From Dyadobacter fanqingshengii (lineage in GTDB: Bacteria > Bacteroidota > Bacteroidia > Cytophagales > Spirosomataceae): a stretch of DNA of 64,000 nt. A program made the translations under genes and the position numbers. Below are positions 18,692-26,881 of the stretch, one piece after another; within the stretch, counting starts at the first letter, position 1; every line of letters begins with the position of its first letter. The notes beneath the pieces are model-generated. The model saw only the letters and a program-made list of their open reading frames with translations, did not search any database and was not told the origin of the DNA. The stretch is from NCBI RefSeq assembly GCF_023822005.2, contig NZ_CP098806.1, forward strand, positions 992,001 through 1,056,000, read 5' to 3'.

Positions 18692-20017
18692 TTAATGCTG
18701 CTGGGCAAACGGACTGGGTATCCGGATCAGATCCTGAATTTCGCTTCCTTCGTGCATGAACCTCGCCAGGCTGTAAACCGACCCGTCGTGGCCAATGGTG
18801 AGGGCATTGACATATGTCGGCCTTGACCCGTCCGGGTAAAAAATGGGCCCGTGATCCTGGTACCTGGCCGTTGAGATGTGATATGTGATCAAATGCAAAT
18901 TTTCAAGTCCCTTGGCGGCGCCTTTTGCGATTTGTTCGGCACCCTTCACACGCAGACCATTCTCATAAATCGGTCCGCCCGTCAGATAATAGATCGTTTC
19001 TTTGTCGGGACCCAGCTGAAAACCTAGATATCCGTAGCTGAACTGATCATACATGCCACTTTTTTTCGAGGGAAGTGATGTGATCCGGTCCAAAACCGTA
19101 ATTTCTTGTTTGTCAGGATCAAAACTGAAAAGGTAACCCGAATTACCGTGCACGCCATAAGCTACCAATTCCTCCTCATGCCAAAATATCTTGCGCCAGT
19201 TATAGCCCATTGAACCCGGCCGGGTAGGATCGTACTGACCAAAATAATCAAGGCGAAGGTTTGCCTGCTCCACTAGTTCAAAAGTGGGCATACCAGGCCT
19301 GTAACCCAGAATATCGCCCTCTGAATTGGAAAAATAGACCTTCCCTGACCTTGAATCGACAAACATGGAGCGGCAGATGACCCGGTAATCGTCGCCCACT
19401 ATGCCACCCTCGCCTTTTCCGCAGGTGAGTCCGAGATTTTTAAGGGATCCTGTTTTCAGATCAAGATCCAGCAGATAACCCAGCGGCCAGGTTAAGGCGA
19501 AAATGTGATCGCGTGCCTTGTCGATGGTCATTGTCAATATTCCTTCTCCTTCCGGCGCCAGCGCCAGGTCCTCAAACTTTCCGGTAGCAAGGTCATAGGA
19601 AATAAAATGACCGCCTGGGTAATGCTGGTAACCCAATGGCGGGTTCACCGGCAAGCGCTCCATGCCATCGATCATTTCGTAAACACCCAGGTGCGTCGCG
19701 AAATAAAGCTTACCCTCGTGTTCGTAAAAACGGACGTGGCTTTTGCCTTGCGGAATGGCGTTAAGATGCTGTTCGCCACAAATTTCAGTGAGGTCGGCCA
19801 AAAAATGGGTTTGGTCGGTCAGCGGATCGTAGCGATACATTTGTCCTCCTGTTTCATAAGATTCGGAACATAGGACGTAGTAAATATTTCCATCGCTGGT
19901 CGCTGTAATGGCATTATAGGTATCGTGTGCCAGGGGGAAGCCTGAATAGTAGGGGGTTGCGGTCAGGTGCGGCTGGGTGTCTGCCATTTCAGCCGCCGTT
20001 TTGGTTAATGTAATCAT
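18692..20017 (-). CDS. Cytoplasmic beta-propeller protein, unknown function
   Basis: 441 residues without signal peptide or membrane helix. The sequence is a propeller with six or seven blades, each with a hydrophobic strand, a turn and an aromatic return: SDGNIYYVLCSESYETGG, GKLYFATHLGVYE, DHIFALTWPLGYLLDLDL, SGKVYFSNSEGDI, ETIYYLTGGPIYENG, HDGSVYSLARF. I do not recognise a named family, and no catalytic motif stands out. It begins 54 bp after the DegT-type gene on the same strand and is probably translated from the same mRNA under the LacI-like operator at 21524-21540. A role in recognising or modifying the cluster's substrate is only inference. Confidence 0.8.
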   Translation of the reverse strand: MITLTKTAAEMADTQPHLTATPYYSGFPLAHDTYNAITATSDGNIYYVLCSESYETGGQMYRYDPLTDQTHFLADLTEICGEQHLNAIPQGKSHVRFYEHEGKLYFATHLGVYEMIDGMERLPVNPPLGYQHYPGGHFISYDLATGKFEDLALAPEGEGILTMTIDKARDHIFALTWPLGYLLDLDLKTGSLKNLGLTCGKGEGGIVGDDYRVICRSMFVDSRSGKVYFSNSEGDILGYRPGMPTFELVEQANLRLDYFGQYDPTRPGSMGYNWRKIFWHEEELVAYGVHGNSGYLFSFDPDKQEITVLDRITSLPSKKSGMYDQFSYGYLGFQLGPDKETIYYLTGGPIYENGLRVKGAEQIAKGAAKGLENLHLITYHISTARYQDHGPIFYPDGSRPTYVNALTIGHDGSVYSLARFMHEGSEIQDLIRIPSPFAQQH

Positions 20018-20071
20018 GAAAGGTTTGTTTAAAAGGGGACTGGCATTCTCATTACCCGGAAAGGCTTTGGA

Positions 20072-21424
20072 TTATTTTTTACTCCGTTTCTTAATCTGTT
20101 CGGCGTTTTGATACACTTTTTCAATGGCTGAGGCAATCCTGTCCATATCGCTGCGGGACGCGAGCAGCATGTTTTGGGTAAACCAGACAGCCTCCTTGCA
20201 AAGCTGATCATTCTGCGGGCAATGATTGCGTTCGTTATAGCTGCTCAGCAATTCCTTGGGGTAGGCATGCTGGTAAATTTTGGATTTAAAAGTATCAGCC
20301 AGGAAAGGCTGGGTATTGAGTACGGCGTAGCCCGAAGAACACGGAATGTCCTCAGCACGAAGCGCTTCCAGGAAATCGGCGCGCGACAGTCCCTTGAATT
20401 CCTGGGTGTCATACCGGAACGGAAACAAGTGGAAGGCTGCCCTGGTCACCTGGTTGTAAAGTCGGTAAGGGCGGATACCGGGAATGTCTTTTATTTTGGA
20501 TTTCAAATAAGCGGCGTTCTCGTTTCGGAGCGTGGTTTGCGCTTCAAGACGGCGAAGCTGCGCCAGGCCAATGGCCGCCTGGTATTCCGTCCAGCGAAGT
20601 TTGGTGCCCTGCATGGTGCTGCCTGTGCTCACGGAGCCCACTGCGGTGCCATACGGGTTTCCAAAGTTCGTATAGGAAAAACAGCGGTCCATAAATGCAT
20701 TGTCGTTACTTACAATCGCCCCGCCTTCGCCCACCGCCAGGTTCTTGGAATTCTGAAAGCTAAAACAGCCTGCATTTCCGATACTTCCCACTTTTTTGTT
20801 TTGATATTCAGCCAAATGTGCCTGACATGCATCCTCAATCACGACGAGATTATGCTTTTTCGCGATGGCCATGATCGGCGTCATATCCGCCGGTAAGCCC
20901 AGAATATGGACCGGAATGATGGCCTTGGTACGCGGAGTGATTTTGGCTTCAATCTTCGCCGGATCGATCTGGAAAGTTTCCGGGTCCACGTCAACAAAAA
21001 CGGGCAACGCACCATTGCTCAGTACCGCAGAAACCGTCGCAATGAATGTGTACGGAGGCACAATCACCTCGTCCCCGGCCTGTATACCAAACTGCGCAAG
21101 TGCTGTCACCAACGCATTTGTTCCATTAACAACCGCAAGGCAGCGTTGTGTGCCTATCGCAGTGGCCCATTGCTTTTCGAATTCCGTAACCATTGCCGCC
21201 CGCGACCATATCCCGCTCCGGATGACGGAAAGGAGTTCTTTTTCGTCTGTTTCGGGGTTCCATTGTGGCCATATGGGCCAGTTGCTTTTGTTCCAGGCTG
21301 GGGTGCCTCCCAAAATAGCCGGCTGAGCGGCGTGGTTTCCCAGCAGGCTTACGGGTAATCCCGCTGCCAGTCCGGTAAGGGCGTTCTTCTTGATAAACTC
21401 TCGTCGCGTAAGCTGATTCTTCAT
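20072..21424 (-). CDS. Tat-exported DegT/DnrJ/EryC1/StrS family aminotransferase
   Basis: 450 residues. The N-terminus is a twin-arginine signal: LTRREFIKKNALTGLAAGLP. Then a full fold-type I PLP enzyme of the DegT sugar-aminotransferase family: GTNALVTAL binds the cofactor phosphate, VVIEDACQAH supplies the Asp (198) that contacts the pyridine nitrogen, and Lys227 in FSFQNSKNLAVGEGG is the expected Schiff-base lysine. These enzymes usually transaminate keto-sugars in the cytoplasm; a Tat signal implies export of the folded, cofactor-loaded protein. It is first in a two-gene operon with the propeller protein, divergent from a SusC/SusD pair, and preceded by a promoter/operator at 21524-21547. 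The substrate is unknown; keto-sugar or inosose is an inference. Confidence 0.9.
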   Translation of the reverse strand: MKNQLTRREFIKKNALTGLAAGLPVSLLGNHAAQPAILGGTPAWNKSNWPIWPQWNPETDEKELLSVIRSGIWSRAAMVTEFEKQWATAIGTQRCLAVVNGTNALVTALAQFGIQAGDEVIVPPYTFIATVSAVLSNGALPVFVDVDPETFQIDPAKIEAKITPRTKAIIPVHILGLPADMTPIMAIAKKHNLVVIEDACQAHLAEYQNKKVGSIGNAGCFSFQNSKNLAVGEGGAIVSNDNAFMDRCFSYTNFGNPYGTAVGSVSTGSTMQGTKLRWTEYQAAIGLAQLRRLEAQTTLRNENAAYLKSKIKDIPGIRPYRLYNQVTRAAFHLFPFRYDTQEFKGLSRADFLEALRAEDIPCSSGYAVLNTQPFLADTFKSKIYQHAYPKELLSSYNERNHCPQNDQLCKEAVWFTQNMLLASRSDMDRIASAIEKVYQNAEQIKKRSKK

Positions 21425-21523
21425 GAAGGTGTTGGTTTAGAATTCTGTGGCAATGTTCGAAACTCATCGGTCGCAGTAAATGCAGGAGCGGTCCAATGTC
21501 AGACAGTCGTCTCTTTTTAAAAA

Positions 21524-21540
21524 TTACCGTGTACGTTAAC
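21524..21540 (-). promoter_or_regulatory. LacI-like operator at the DegT operon promoter
   Basis: Minus-strand sequence GTTAACGTACACGGTAA: arms TTAACG and CGGTAA, with one mismatch, around TACA. It abuts the -7 box at 21547-21540 and would cover the expected start of transcription. It shares an 11-nt core, TAACGTACACG, with the site at 21775-21790. Confidence 0.65.
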
Positions 21541-21547
21541 AAAGGTA
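21540..21547 (-). promoter_or_regulatory. Bacteroidota -7 promoter element for the DegT operon
   Basis: Minus-strand TACCTTTG is an exact match to TAnnTTTG. No good -33 TTG is seen 19-21 nt upstream. It predicts a 5' leader of about 107 nt. Confidence 0.6.
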
Positions 21548-21741
21548 GTATAAGTACTAAATCGCGCATTATCATGGGTAAGAAAAATTTTATTACAACA
21601 ATGCGTGTCAGATATTTTAAAAGTGCCTGAAAAAGGAAATATACCGTTCAATACATTATTTCTCCTTTTAAGACATATGTGTATATAATATTTCTTAAAT
21701 ATGAATTAATCCAGAATAATGTAAAAATGTCCTTCCATTAC

Positions 21742-21771
21742 TTGCTAATTACCTATCTTTTTATACTTTTG
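21742..21771 (+). promoter_or_regulatory. Bacteroidota promoter of the SusC/SusD operon
   Basis: TTG (21742-21744), a 19-nt spacer, then TACTTTTG (21764-21771): a full match to the Bacteroidota -33/-7 pattern. Transcription should begin near 21777, inside the adjoining operator. Confidence 0.75.
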
Positions 21772-21774
21772 GCG

Positions 21775-21790
21775 GTAACGTACACGTAAC
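21775..21790 (+). promoter_or_regulatory. LacI-like operator at the SusC promoter
   Basis: GTAACGTACACGTAAC: arms GTAACG and CGTAAC, one mismatch, around TACA. It lies 3 bp after the -7 box and 18 bp before the SusC start codon, a repressor-type position. The core is identical to that of the DegT-side site. Confidence 0.68.
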
Positions 21791-21807
21791 TAAGCCTTAG
21801 AGAACGC

Positions 21808-24800
21808 ATGAAGCCATTTTTACAACCCACTAATTCCGGCAAATTTGCAAGGCGCGGTTCTGCGCTATGCCGCATCTTGCTCGGTTCTACGCTATGCCTG
21901 CATTTATCCGCTATGCAAGGATATGCAAAGGCAGATTATCTGATGCCATTGCATGAAACGGCGGTAATCCTGGTGAAAGGAAAGGTCACCGATTCAAAAG
22001 GGGAGGTGCTGCCCGGTGTCAGCATTTTGGTAAAAGGGACGCAGCGTGGCGGCCTGTCTGACGAGAACGGGAACTATCAGATTGAGGTAAGCGATAATGC
22101 TGCCACACTTATTTTTTCCTTTCTCGGGTACGTTACCAGAGAGGTTTCGGTGGGAAATCAGTCGCAGATCGACGTTGTGATGGTGGATGATTCCAAGGCT
22201 TTGGACGAGCTGGTGGTGATCGGTTATGGAACAGCGAAAAAAAGTGATCTGACCGGATCCATTGCGAGGGTGGATGCCAAGGCTTTCCAGAATCAGCCCA
22301 TGACCCAGCTTACCGATATGCTGACGGGCACAGTTGCAGGTTTTCAGGCCAATCAGGGAACGTCTGCAGCGGGTGGAAGCTCCATGGAAATCCGGGGCGT
22401 CAACTCGCTGAATGCGGCTACTTCGCCCATGGTTGTCCTCGACGGCGTGATTTTCAATGGCAGCATTAAGGACATTAACCCCAATGACATTGAGACGATG
22501 GACATCCTCAAAGATGCAAGTTCAGCAGCTGTATACGGTGCCCGCGCTGCAAGCGGTGTTATTCTGATCACTACAAAAAAAGGAACTTCCGGCAAACCAA
22601 CGATCAATTTGTCGACGCGGGTAGGCGTTACACAGGTCACGTCCGACAAAGTGGCTTTCCGGAATCCGCAGCAATATCTGGACTACAGACGGGATTATCT
22701 GCAAACCCTCGGTGGCACGCGACCAGCATTCTTTTATTTTAATCCGCAGCAGCTGCCTGCGGGCGTTTCCCTGGAACAATGGCGGGCTGCCAGCGCTAAT
22801 CCCAACGCAGATAACACGCGCGAATGGCTAAGCAGGCTCAATTTTTTTCCGGAGGAAATAGAAAGCTATACATCCGGCCAGACGACCGATTGGGCAAAGG
22901 AAGTCCTTCAAAACGGGATCAGGCAGGAATACGACCTGAGTGTAGGCGGACGTTCGGATAAATTAAGCTATTACTGGTCATTGGGTTACCAGAATAATGA
23001 AGGGATTGTCAAAGGCGATAAATTTTCCACGATCCGTTCGCGATTGAACCTCGACCTGAAAGTCACGGACTGGCTCAATGTTGGGCTTAACACCCAATAC
23101 GCGTTCCGGGATGAAAGTTCGGTGGTGGCATCATTGGCGAGTATGTACACAGCCAGCCCTTATTCAACACCTTACAATGCAGACGGCTCGATTAAACTGT
23201 ATCCCAACGGCTATGTGGGCGGAGCAGAAAATCCGCTGATCAATTATAAAGGTCAGGACCGTCTTTTTACCACTTCGAGCATTTTTGCTGCACTTTATAC
23301 GGAAATAAAATTGCCGCTCGGCATCACTTACCGGCTCTCGTTCCAACCCAGGATGACTGCCACCAAAGACCATAATTTCTGGTCGCCGCAGACAGTTATG
23401 GGCTCCCAAACTTATTCGGGCGGATTTGCGCGAAGGGAGAATATGAGCTCGTCGGAGTGGCTGATGGATAACCTGATCAAATGGAACAGGAAGTTTGGGC
23501 CGCACCAGTTTGACGTAACATTGCTTTACAACATGGAACAGTTCAAATCCTGGGGCGACAGCCTGACGAATCAGGGCTTTGCACCGAGTGCGAACCTGGG
23601 CGTGCACGGAATGCAGTATGGCGACAAGCCAACCATGTACACGAACGATATCCGCTATACGGGAGACGGACTCATGGCCCGCGTCAACTACACATTGCTG
23701 GATAAATACCTGATCACCGGCTCGGTCCGGCGCGATGGTTACAGCGGTTTTGGCCAAAGCAACCCTTATGCTTACTTCCCCGCTGCGGCGTTGGCCTGGC
23801 AGGTGCATAAGGAGTCTTTTTTCCGCTCCAATATTTTTGATCAGTTAAAAGCGCGTGCTTCCTGGGGCAGGAATGGGAATAGGGAAATCGGGCCTTACGC
23901 TTCGTTTTCGCAGCTGGGCGCTTCGCCTTATTATAATGGTTCGGCGACGCTTGTCGGCGTTTACACTTCGACGCTGGCCAATTCCAATTTATCCTGGGAA
24001 GAAACAGAATCGCTCAATTTTGGTGTGGATGCAGGTTTGTTTAAAAACCGGATTGAGGTAACCATGGACTATTATATGAGCAACACGCGCCAGCTCCTCG
24101 TGCGTCGCTCGCTCCCCAGCATTACCGGGTTCAATCAGGTCACAACAAACATTGGTGCATTGAGCAACCGCGGTTTTGAGCTAACAGTGAAGACGGTGAA
24201 TGTGCAAAAACCCAACTTTAACTGGGAATCGTCGCTGATCTTTTCATTAAACCGCAACAAGATTACGAGGCTGTTTGGCAATACGGGCAGCTATGTTTTG
24301 CAGGGCGAATCGCACGAAGGGGAAGTGCCGGATTATACCAACAAATGGTTTCCGGGACATTCCATCGATGCGATCTGGGACTATGACGTGCAGGGGATCT
24401 GGCAGGAAGAAGAGGCTGAGCAGGCCAAAACCTACGGGCTCAGGCCGGGGGATTATAAGGTGGCCGATCTGGACGGAAACGGCGCTTTGGAAGCATTGCA
24501 GGACAAAACATTCATCGGTTACACGGTTCCACGTTCGCTTTTCGGGTTTAGAAATGACGTTACTTTCCTGAAACATTTTTCCGCGTCCATATTCATACGT
24601 GCTGACCTGGGACATCTTCGCTCATTCCCGTGGGCGATTGCGGAATACTCGACATTCGACCGTCGGAGCACTGCGAACTACGATTACTGGACGCCTGAGA
24701 ACAGATCGAATGAGTTTCCAAGACTTGGGAATAACAAATCGCCTTTCGGCGGCGGGCTTATGCCTTACAAATCATCAGCATTCGTGCGGATTCAGGACAT

Positions 24801-24978
24801 TTCCCTGGGTTACTCGGTGCCATCCGACCTTACCGAAAAGATCAAAATGCGCGATGTGCGGGTTTTTGGAGCGGTCAGGAATGCTTTCACATTTACCAAA
24901 TGGCCTGGCTGGGACCCTGAATCCGGAAATTCTCCCATGCCGAGGACATTCACTTTCGGCCTGAACCTTTCGCTTTAA
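21808..24978 (+). CDS. SusC/RagA TonB-dependent transporter (LacI-regulon cluster)
   Basis: 1056 residues. Signal region to about residue 42; CarboxypepD_reg domain about 55-130 (VKGKVTDSKGEVLPGVSILV); TonB-box-like linker DELVVIGYG; plug domain with the SusC signature DILKDASSAAVYGARAASG; then the barrel, ending FTFGLNLSL. There is no STN domain, so it does not signal through FecR, which fits control by a LacI-type repressor instead. It imports an oligomer bound by the SusD partner 43 bp downstream. The divergent DegT aminotransferase shares the operator sequence. No glycosidase, lyase or peptidase is linked, so the substrate class is open. Confidence 0.95.
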   Translation: MKPFLQPTNSGKFARRGSALCRILLGSTLCLHLSAMQGYAKADYLMPLHETAVILVKGKVTDSKGEVLPGVSILVKGTQRGGLSDENGNYQIEVSDNAATLIFSFLGYVTREVSVGNQSQIDVVMVDDSKALDELVVIGYGTAKKSDLTGSIARVDAKAFQNQPMTQLTDMLTGTVAGFQANQGTSAAGGSSMEIRGVNSLNAATSPMVVLDGVIFNGSIKDINPNDIETMDILKDASSAAVYGARAASGVILITTKKGTSGKPTINLSTRVGVTQVTSDKVAFRNPQQYLDYRRDYLQTLGGTRPAFFYFNPQQLPAGVSLEQWRAASANPNADNTREWLSRLNFFPEEIESYTSGQTTDWAKEVLQNGIRQEYDLSVGGRSDKLSYYWSLGYQNNEGIVKGDKFSTIRSRLNLDLKVTDWLNVGLNTQYAFRDESSVVASLASMYTASPYSTPYNADGSIKLYPNGYVGGAENPLINYKGQDRLFTTSSIFAALYTEIKLPLGITYRLSFQPRMTATKDHNFWSPQTVMGSQTYSGGFARRENMSSSEWLMDNLIKWNRKFGPHQFDVTLLYNMEQFKSWGDSLTNQGFAPSANLGVHGMQYGDKPTMYTNDIRYTGDGLMARVNYTLLDKYLITGSVRRDGYSGFGQSNPYAYFPAAALAWQVHKESFFRSNIFDQLKARASWGRNGNREIGPYASFSQLGASPYYNGSATLVGVYTSTLANSNLSWEETESLNFGVDAGLFKNRIEVTMDYYMSNTRQLLVRRSLPSITGFNQVTTNIGALSNRGFELTVKTVNVQKPNFNWESSLIFSLNRNKITRLFGNTGSYVLQGESHEGEVPDYTNKWFPGHSIDAIWDYDVQGIWQEEEAEQAKTYGLRPGDYKVADLDGNGALEALQDKTFIGYTVPRSLFGFRNDVTFLKHFSASIFIRADLGHLRSFPWAIAEYSTFDRRSTANYDYWTPENRSNEFPRLGNNKSPFGGGLMPYKSSAFVRIQDISLGYSVPSDLTEKIKMRDVRVFGAVRNAFTFTKWPGWDPESGNSPMPRTFTFGLNLSL

Positions 24979-25021
24979 CCGGCTCCAAAAACATTTAACC
25001 AGACATTAAAACAGGAAAGAA

Positions 25022-26797
25022 ATGAGACCAATGAAATTCATTTTCGCCAGCTTAATGGGGTTCGCGTGGCTGCTGACCTCTTGTTCCAAAGATTTTCTTA
25101 AACCGGAACCGCTTTCGTTTTTCACGCCGGAGAATGTGTTCGTTGATAAACAGGGTTATGAAGCCCTTTTGATCACCATGAGAAAAGACCTCACCCGCGA
25201 GCAAACTGCCCAGAAAAATTTCATGGCGCACCAGTCGGCTGCCTCGGAATCCGGTGTTCCCTGGCTGCAAATGGATTTTACCATGCTGACGCCCAATTCG
25301 GATAATTACCAGCAGTTTGTGACCCAGATCAATGACATTTTCGCCATGGTTAAGAATGCCAATACGATCATCAGCCGCATTGACAACATTACCTGGAAAA
25401 GTGAAGAGGAAAAAAACCAAATCCTGGCTGAGGCATTGTGGCATCGTTCGTACTGGTATTACCGGCTGGTGGGCAACTATGGCGACTTGCCATTTGTGCA
25501 GGAAGAAGTGAAGGGCGTAAAACTTGATTTTAAAACTCATTCGCGCTGGGCTATTCTGGACAAAATTCAGGCAGACATGGAATTTGCGACGCAATGGATG
25601 CCGGTAACTGCAAGTCCGGGCATTCCTACCAAAGGGGCAGCGGACCATTTGCTTACCAAAATTTACCTCGCCAATATGGAGTTCCAGAAAGCCGTGAATG
25701 CAGCCACCCGCGTGATCAGCGGTCCGTATGCGCTCATGGGCAGCCGCTTCGGCAGTGAGGCAGGCGTGGCCAGCAAGAATGTGATCTGGGACCTGCACCG
25801 CCCTGAAAACAAGAACATTGCAGCCAATAAGGAAACGATCCTGGCCTTTGTAGACCGTTGGGAGGCGCCGCAGGCAGCCCGGACAGTGGGGCTTTTTACC
25901 ATGCGCGTTTACCATTGTGCATGGTATAACAATGCAGTGGCGAAGGATAAGGACGGTAACCTGGGAATGATTGCTTCCGGAACGCTTTATGATTCGCTTG
26001 GCCGGGGAAACTGCGATGTGGCGATATCGGATTACCAGGCTTATAATATCTGGAAGGAAAATGGTTTCGACTATAAAACCACTTCGGATCTCAGACGCGC
26101 AAACATTAACTGGTGGGACCGTGAGGAGTTATTTTACAACAACCCCGCATCGAGCCAGTATCGCAAGCCATTTGATCCCAAAAATATGGATGTGCCCTCG
26201 GAATACTGGGCGCGGATATTTGCCATGCCCTGGTATAAAACCTATGTGCCCAACAAACCTGGACAAACCGGGATCCCGCTGGGAAGCAATGGCGATTGGT
26301 ATATTTTCAGGCTGGCAGAAACCTATTTGCTGAGAGCAGAAGCACATTACTGGCTGGGACAAATGGCTGCCGCGGCAGAGGATATCAATCAGGTGAGAAC
26401 GCGTGCCAAAGCATTGCCGATTAAAGCCGGCGATGTAACGATCGACTATATTTTCGATGAGCGCGCACGCGAACTTTTTGCGGAGGAGCCGCGTCAGAAC
26501 GAGCTGAACCGGGTGTCCTATATTATGGCTTCAAAAGGGATCAATGGTTACAATCTGACCAGCATTCATGAAAAAAACTGGTTTTTTGACCGCGTAGACA
26601 AGCACAACAATTTTTACGACCATTATGCGGATCTTTCATTTTTGGGTCAAAGTCCCCGCATAGCTCCTCACAATTTTCAATGGCCGATTGCCGATAATAT
26701 GATCACTGCAAATGCGCAGGGCAGGATTAATCAAAATAAGGGTTATGTAGGGTCAGAAAAGAATGTGCCGCCGTTGGAAGAAGTGGCACCTCTTTAA
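25022..26797 (+). CDS. SusD/RagB family lipoprotein (LacI-regulon cluster)
   Basis: 591 residues, at the long end for SusD. The lipoprotein signal ends in LLTSC (Cys21), followed by SKDFLKPEPLSFFTPENVF. Family marks include ALWHRSYWYYRLVGNYGDLP, YIFRLAETYLLRAEAHYWLG, INQVRTRAKALP and DERARELFAEEPRQNELNRV. It forms the surface lid of the preceding SusC and determines substrate binding. A strong terminator at 26818-26850 ends the operon, so SusC/SusD is a two-gene unit. The start could be Met1 or Met4 (25031). Confidence 0.95.
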   Translation: MRPMKFIFASLMGFAWLLTSCSKDFLKPEPLSFFTPENVFVDKQGYEALLITMRKDLTREQTAQKNFMAHQSAASESGVPWLQMDFTMLTPNSDNYQQFVTQINDIFAMVKNANTIISRIDNITWKSEEEKNQILAEALWHRSYWYYRLVGNYGDLPFVQEEVKGVKLDFKTHSRWAILDKIQADMEFATQWMPVTASPGIPTKGAADHLLTKIYLANMEFQKAVNAATRVISGPYALMGSRFGSEAGVASKNVIWDLHRPENKNIAANKETILAFVDRWEAPQAARTVGLFTMRVYHCAWYNNAVAKDKDGNLGMIASGTLYDSLGRGNCDVAISDYQAYNIWKENGFDYKTTSDLRRANINWWDREELFYNNPASSQYRKPFDPKNMDVPSEYWARIFAMPWYKTYVPNKPGQTGIPLGSNGDWYIFRLAETYLLRAEAHYWLGQMAAAAEDINQVRTRAKALPIKAGDVTIDYIFDERARELFAEEPRQNELNRVSYIMASKGINGYNLTSIHEKNWFFDRVDKHNNFYDHYADLSFLGQSPRIAPHNFQWPIADNMITANAQGRINQNKGYVGSEKNVPPLEEVAPL

Positions 26798-26817
26798 CAT
26801 CTGATATTTTTAATCGC

Positions 26818-26850
26818 AAAAACCGCCCGTTATTCAGACGGGCGGTTTTT
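26818..26850. terminator. Bidirectional terminator after SusD
   Basis: Perfect 13-bp repeat AAAAACCGCCCGT (26818-26830) / ACGGGCGGTTTTT (26838-26850) with a 7-nt loop, between the convergent SusD and permease genes. Confidence 0.9.
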
Positions 26851-26881
26851 GATTTACATAACCTTTATTAATTTTTAATCT

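Larger units (their letters stand above)
21425..21807. other. Divergent promoter region between the DegT operon and SusC
   Basis: 383 bp without a gene. It holds a minus-strand promoter with operator (21524-21547) and a plus-strand promoter with operator (21742-21790). The stretch between them is AT-rich, and I see no further element that I can name. Confidence 0.75.

Noticed and set aside
23164..23808. 214-codon minus-strand frame inside SusC
   Set aside because: Shadow of the receptor barrel; no recognisable protein features.
25052..25915. 288-codon open frame on the minus strand inside SusD
   Set aside because: Antisense shadow; composition is typical of a reversed coding strand, and the SusD frame carries all family motifs.
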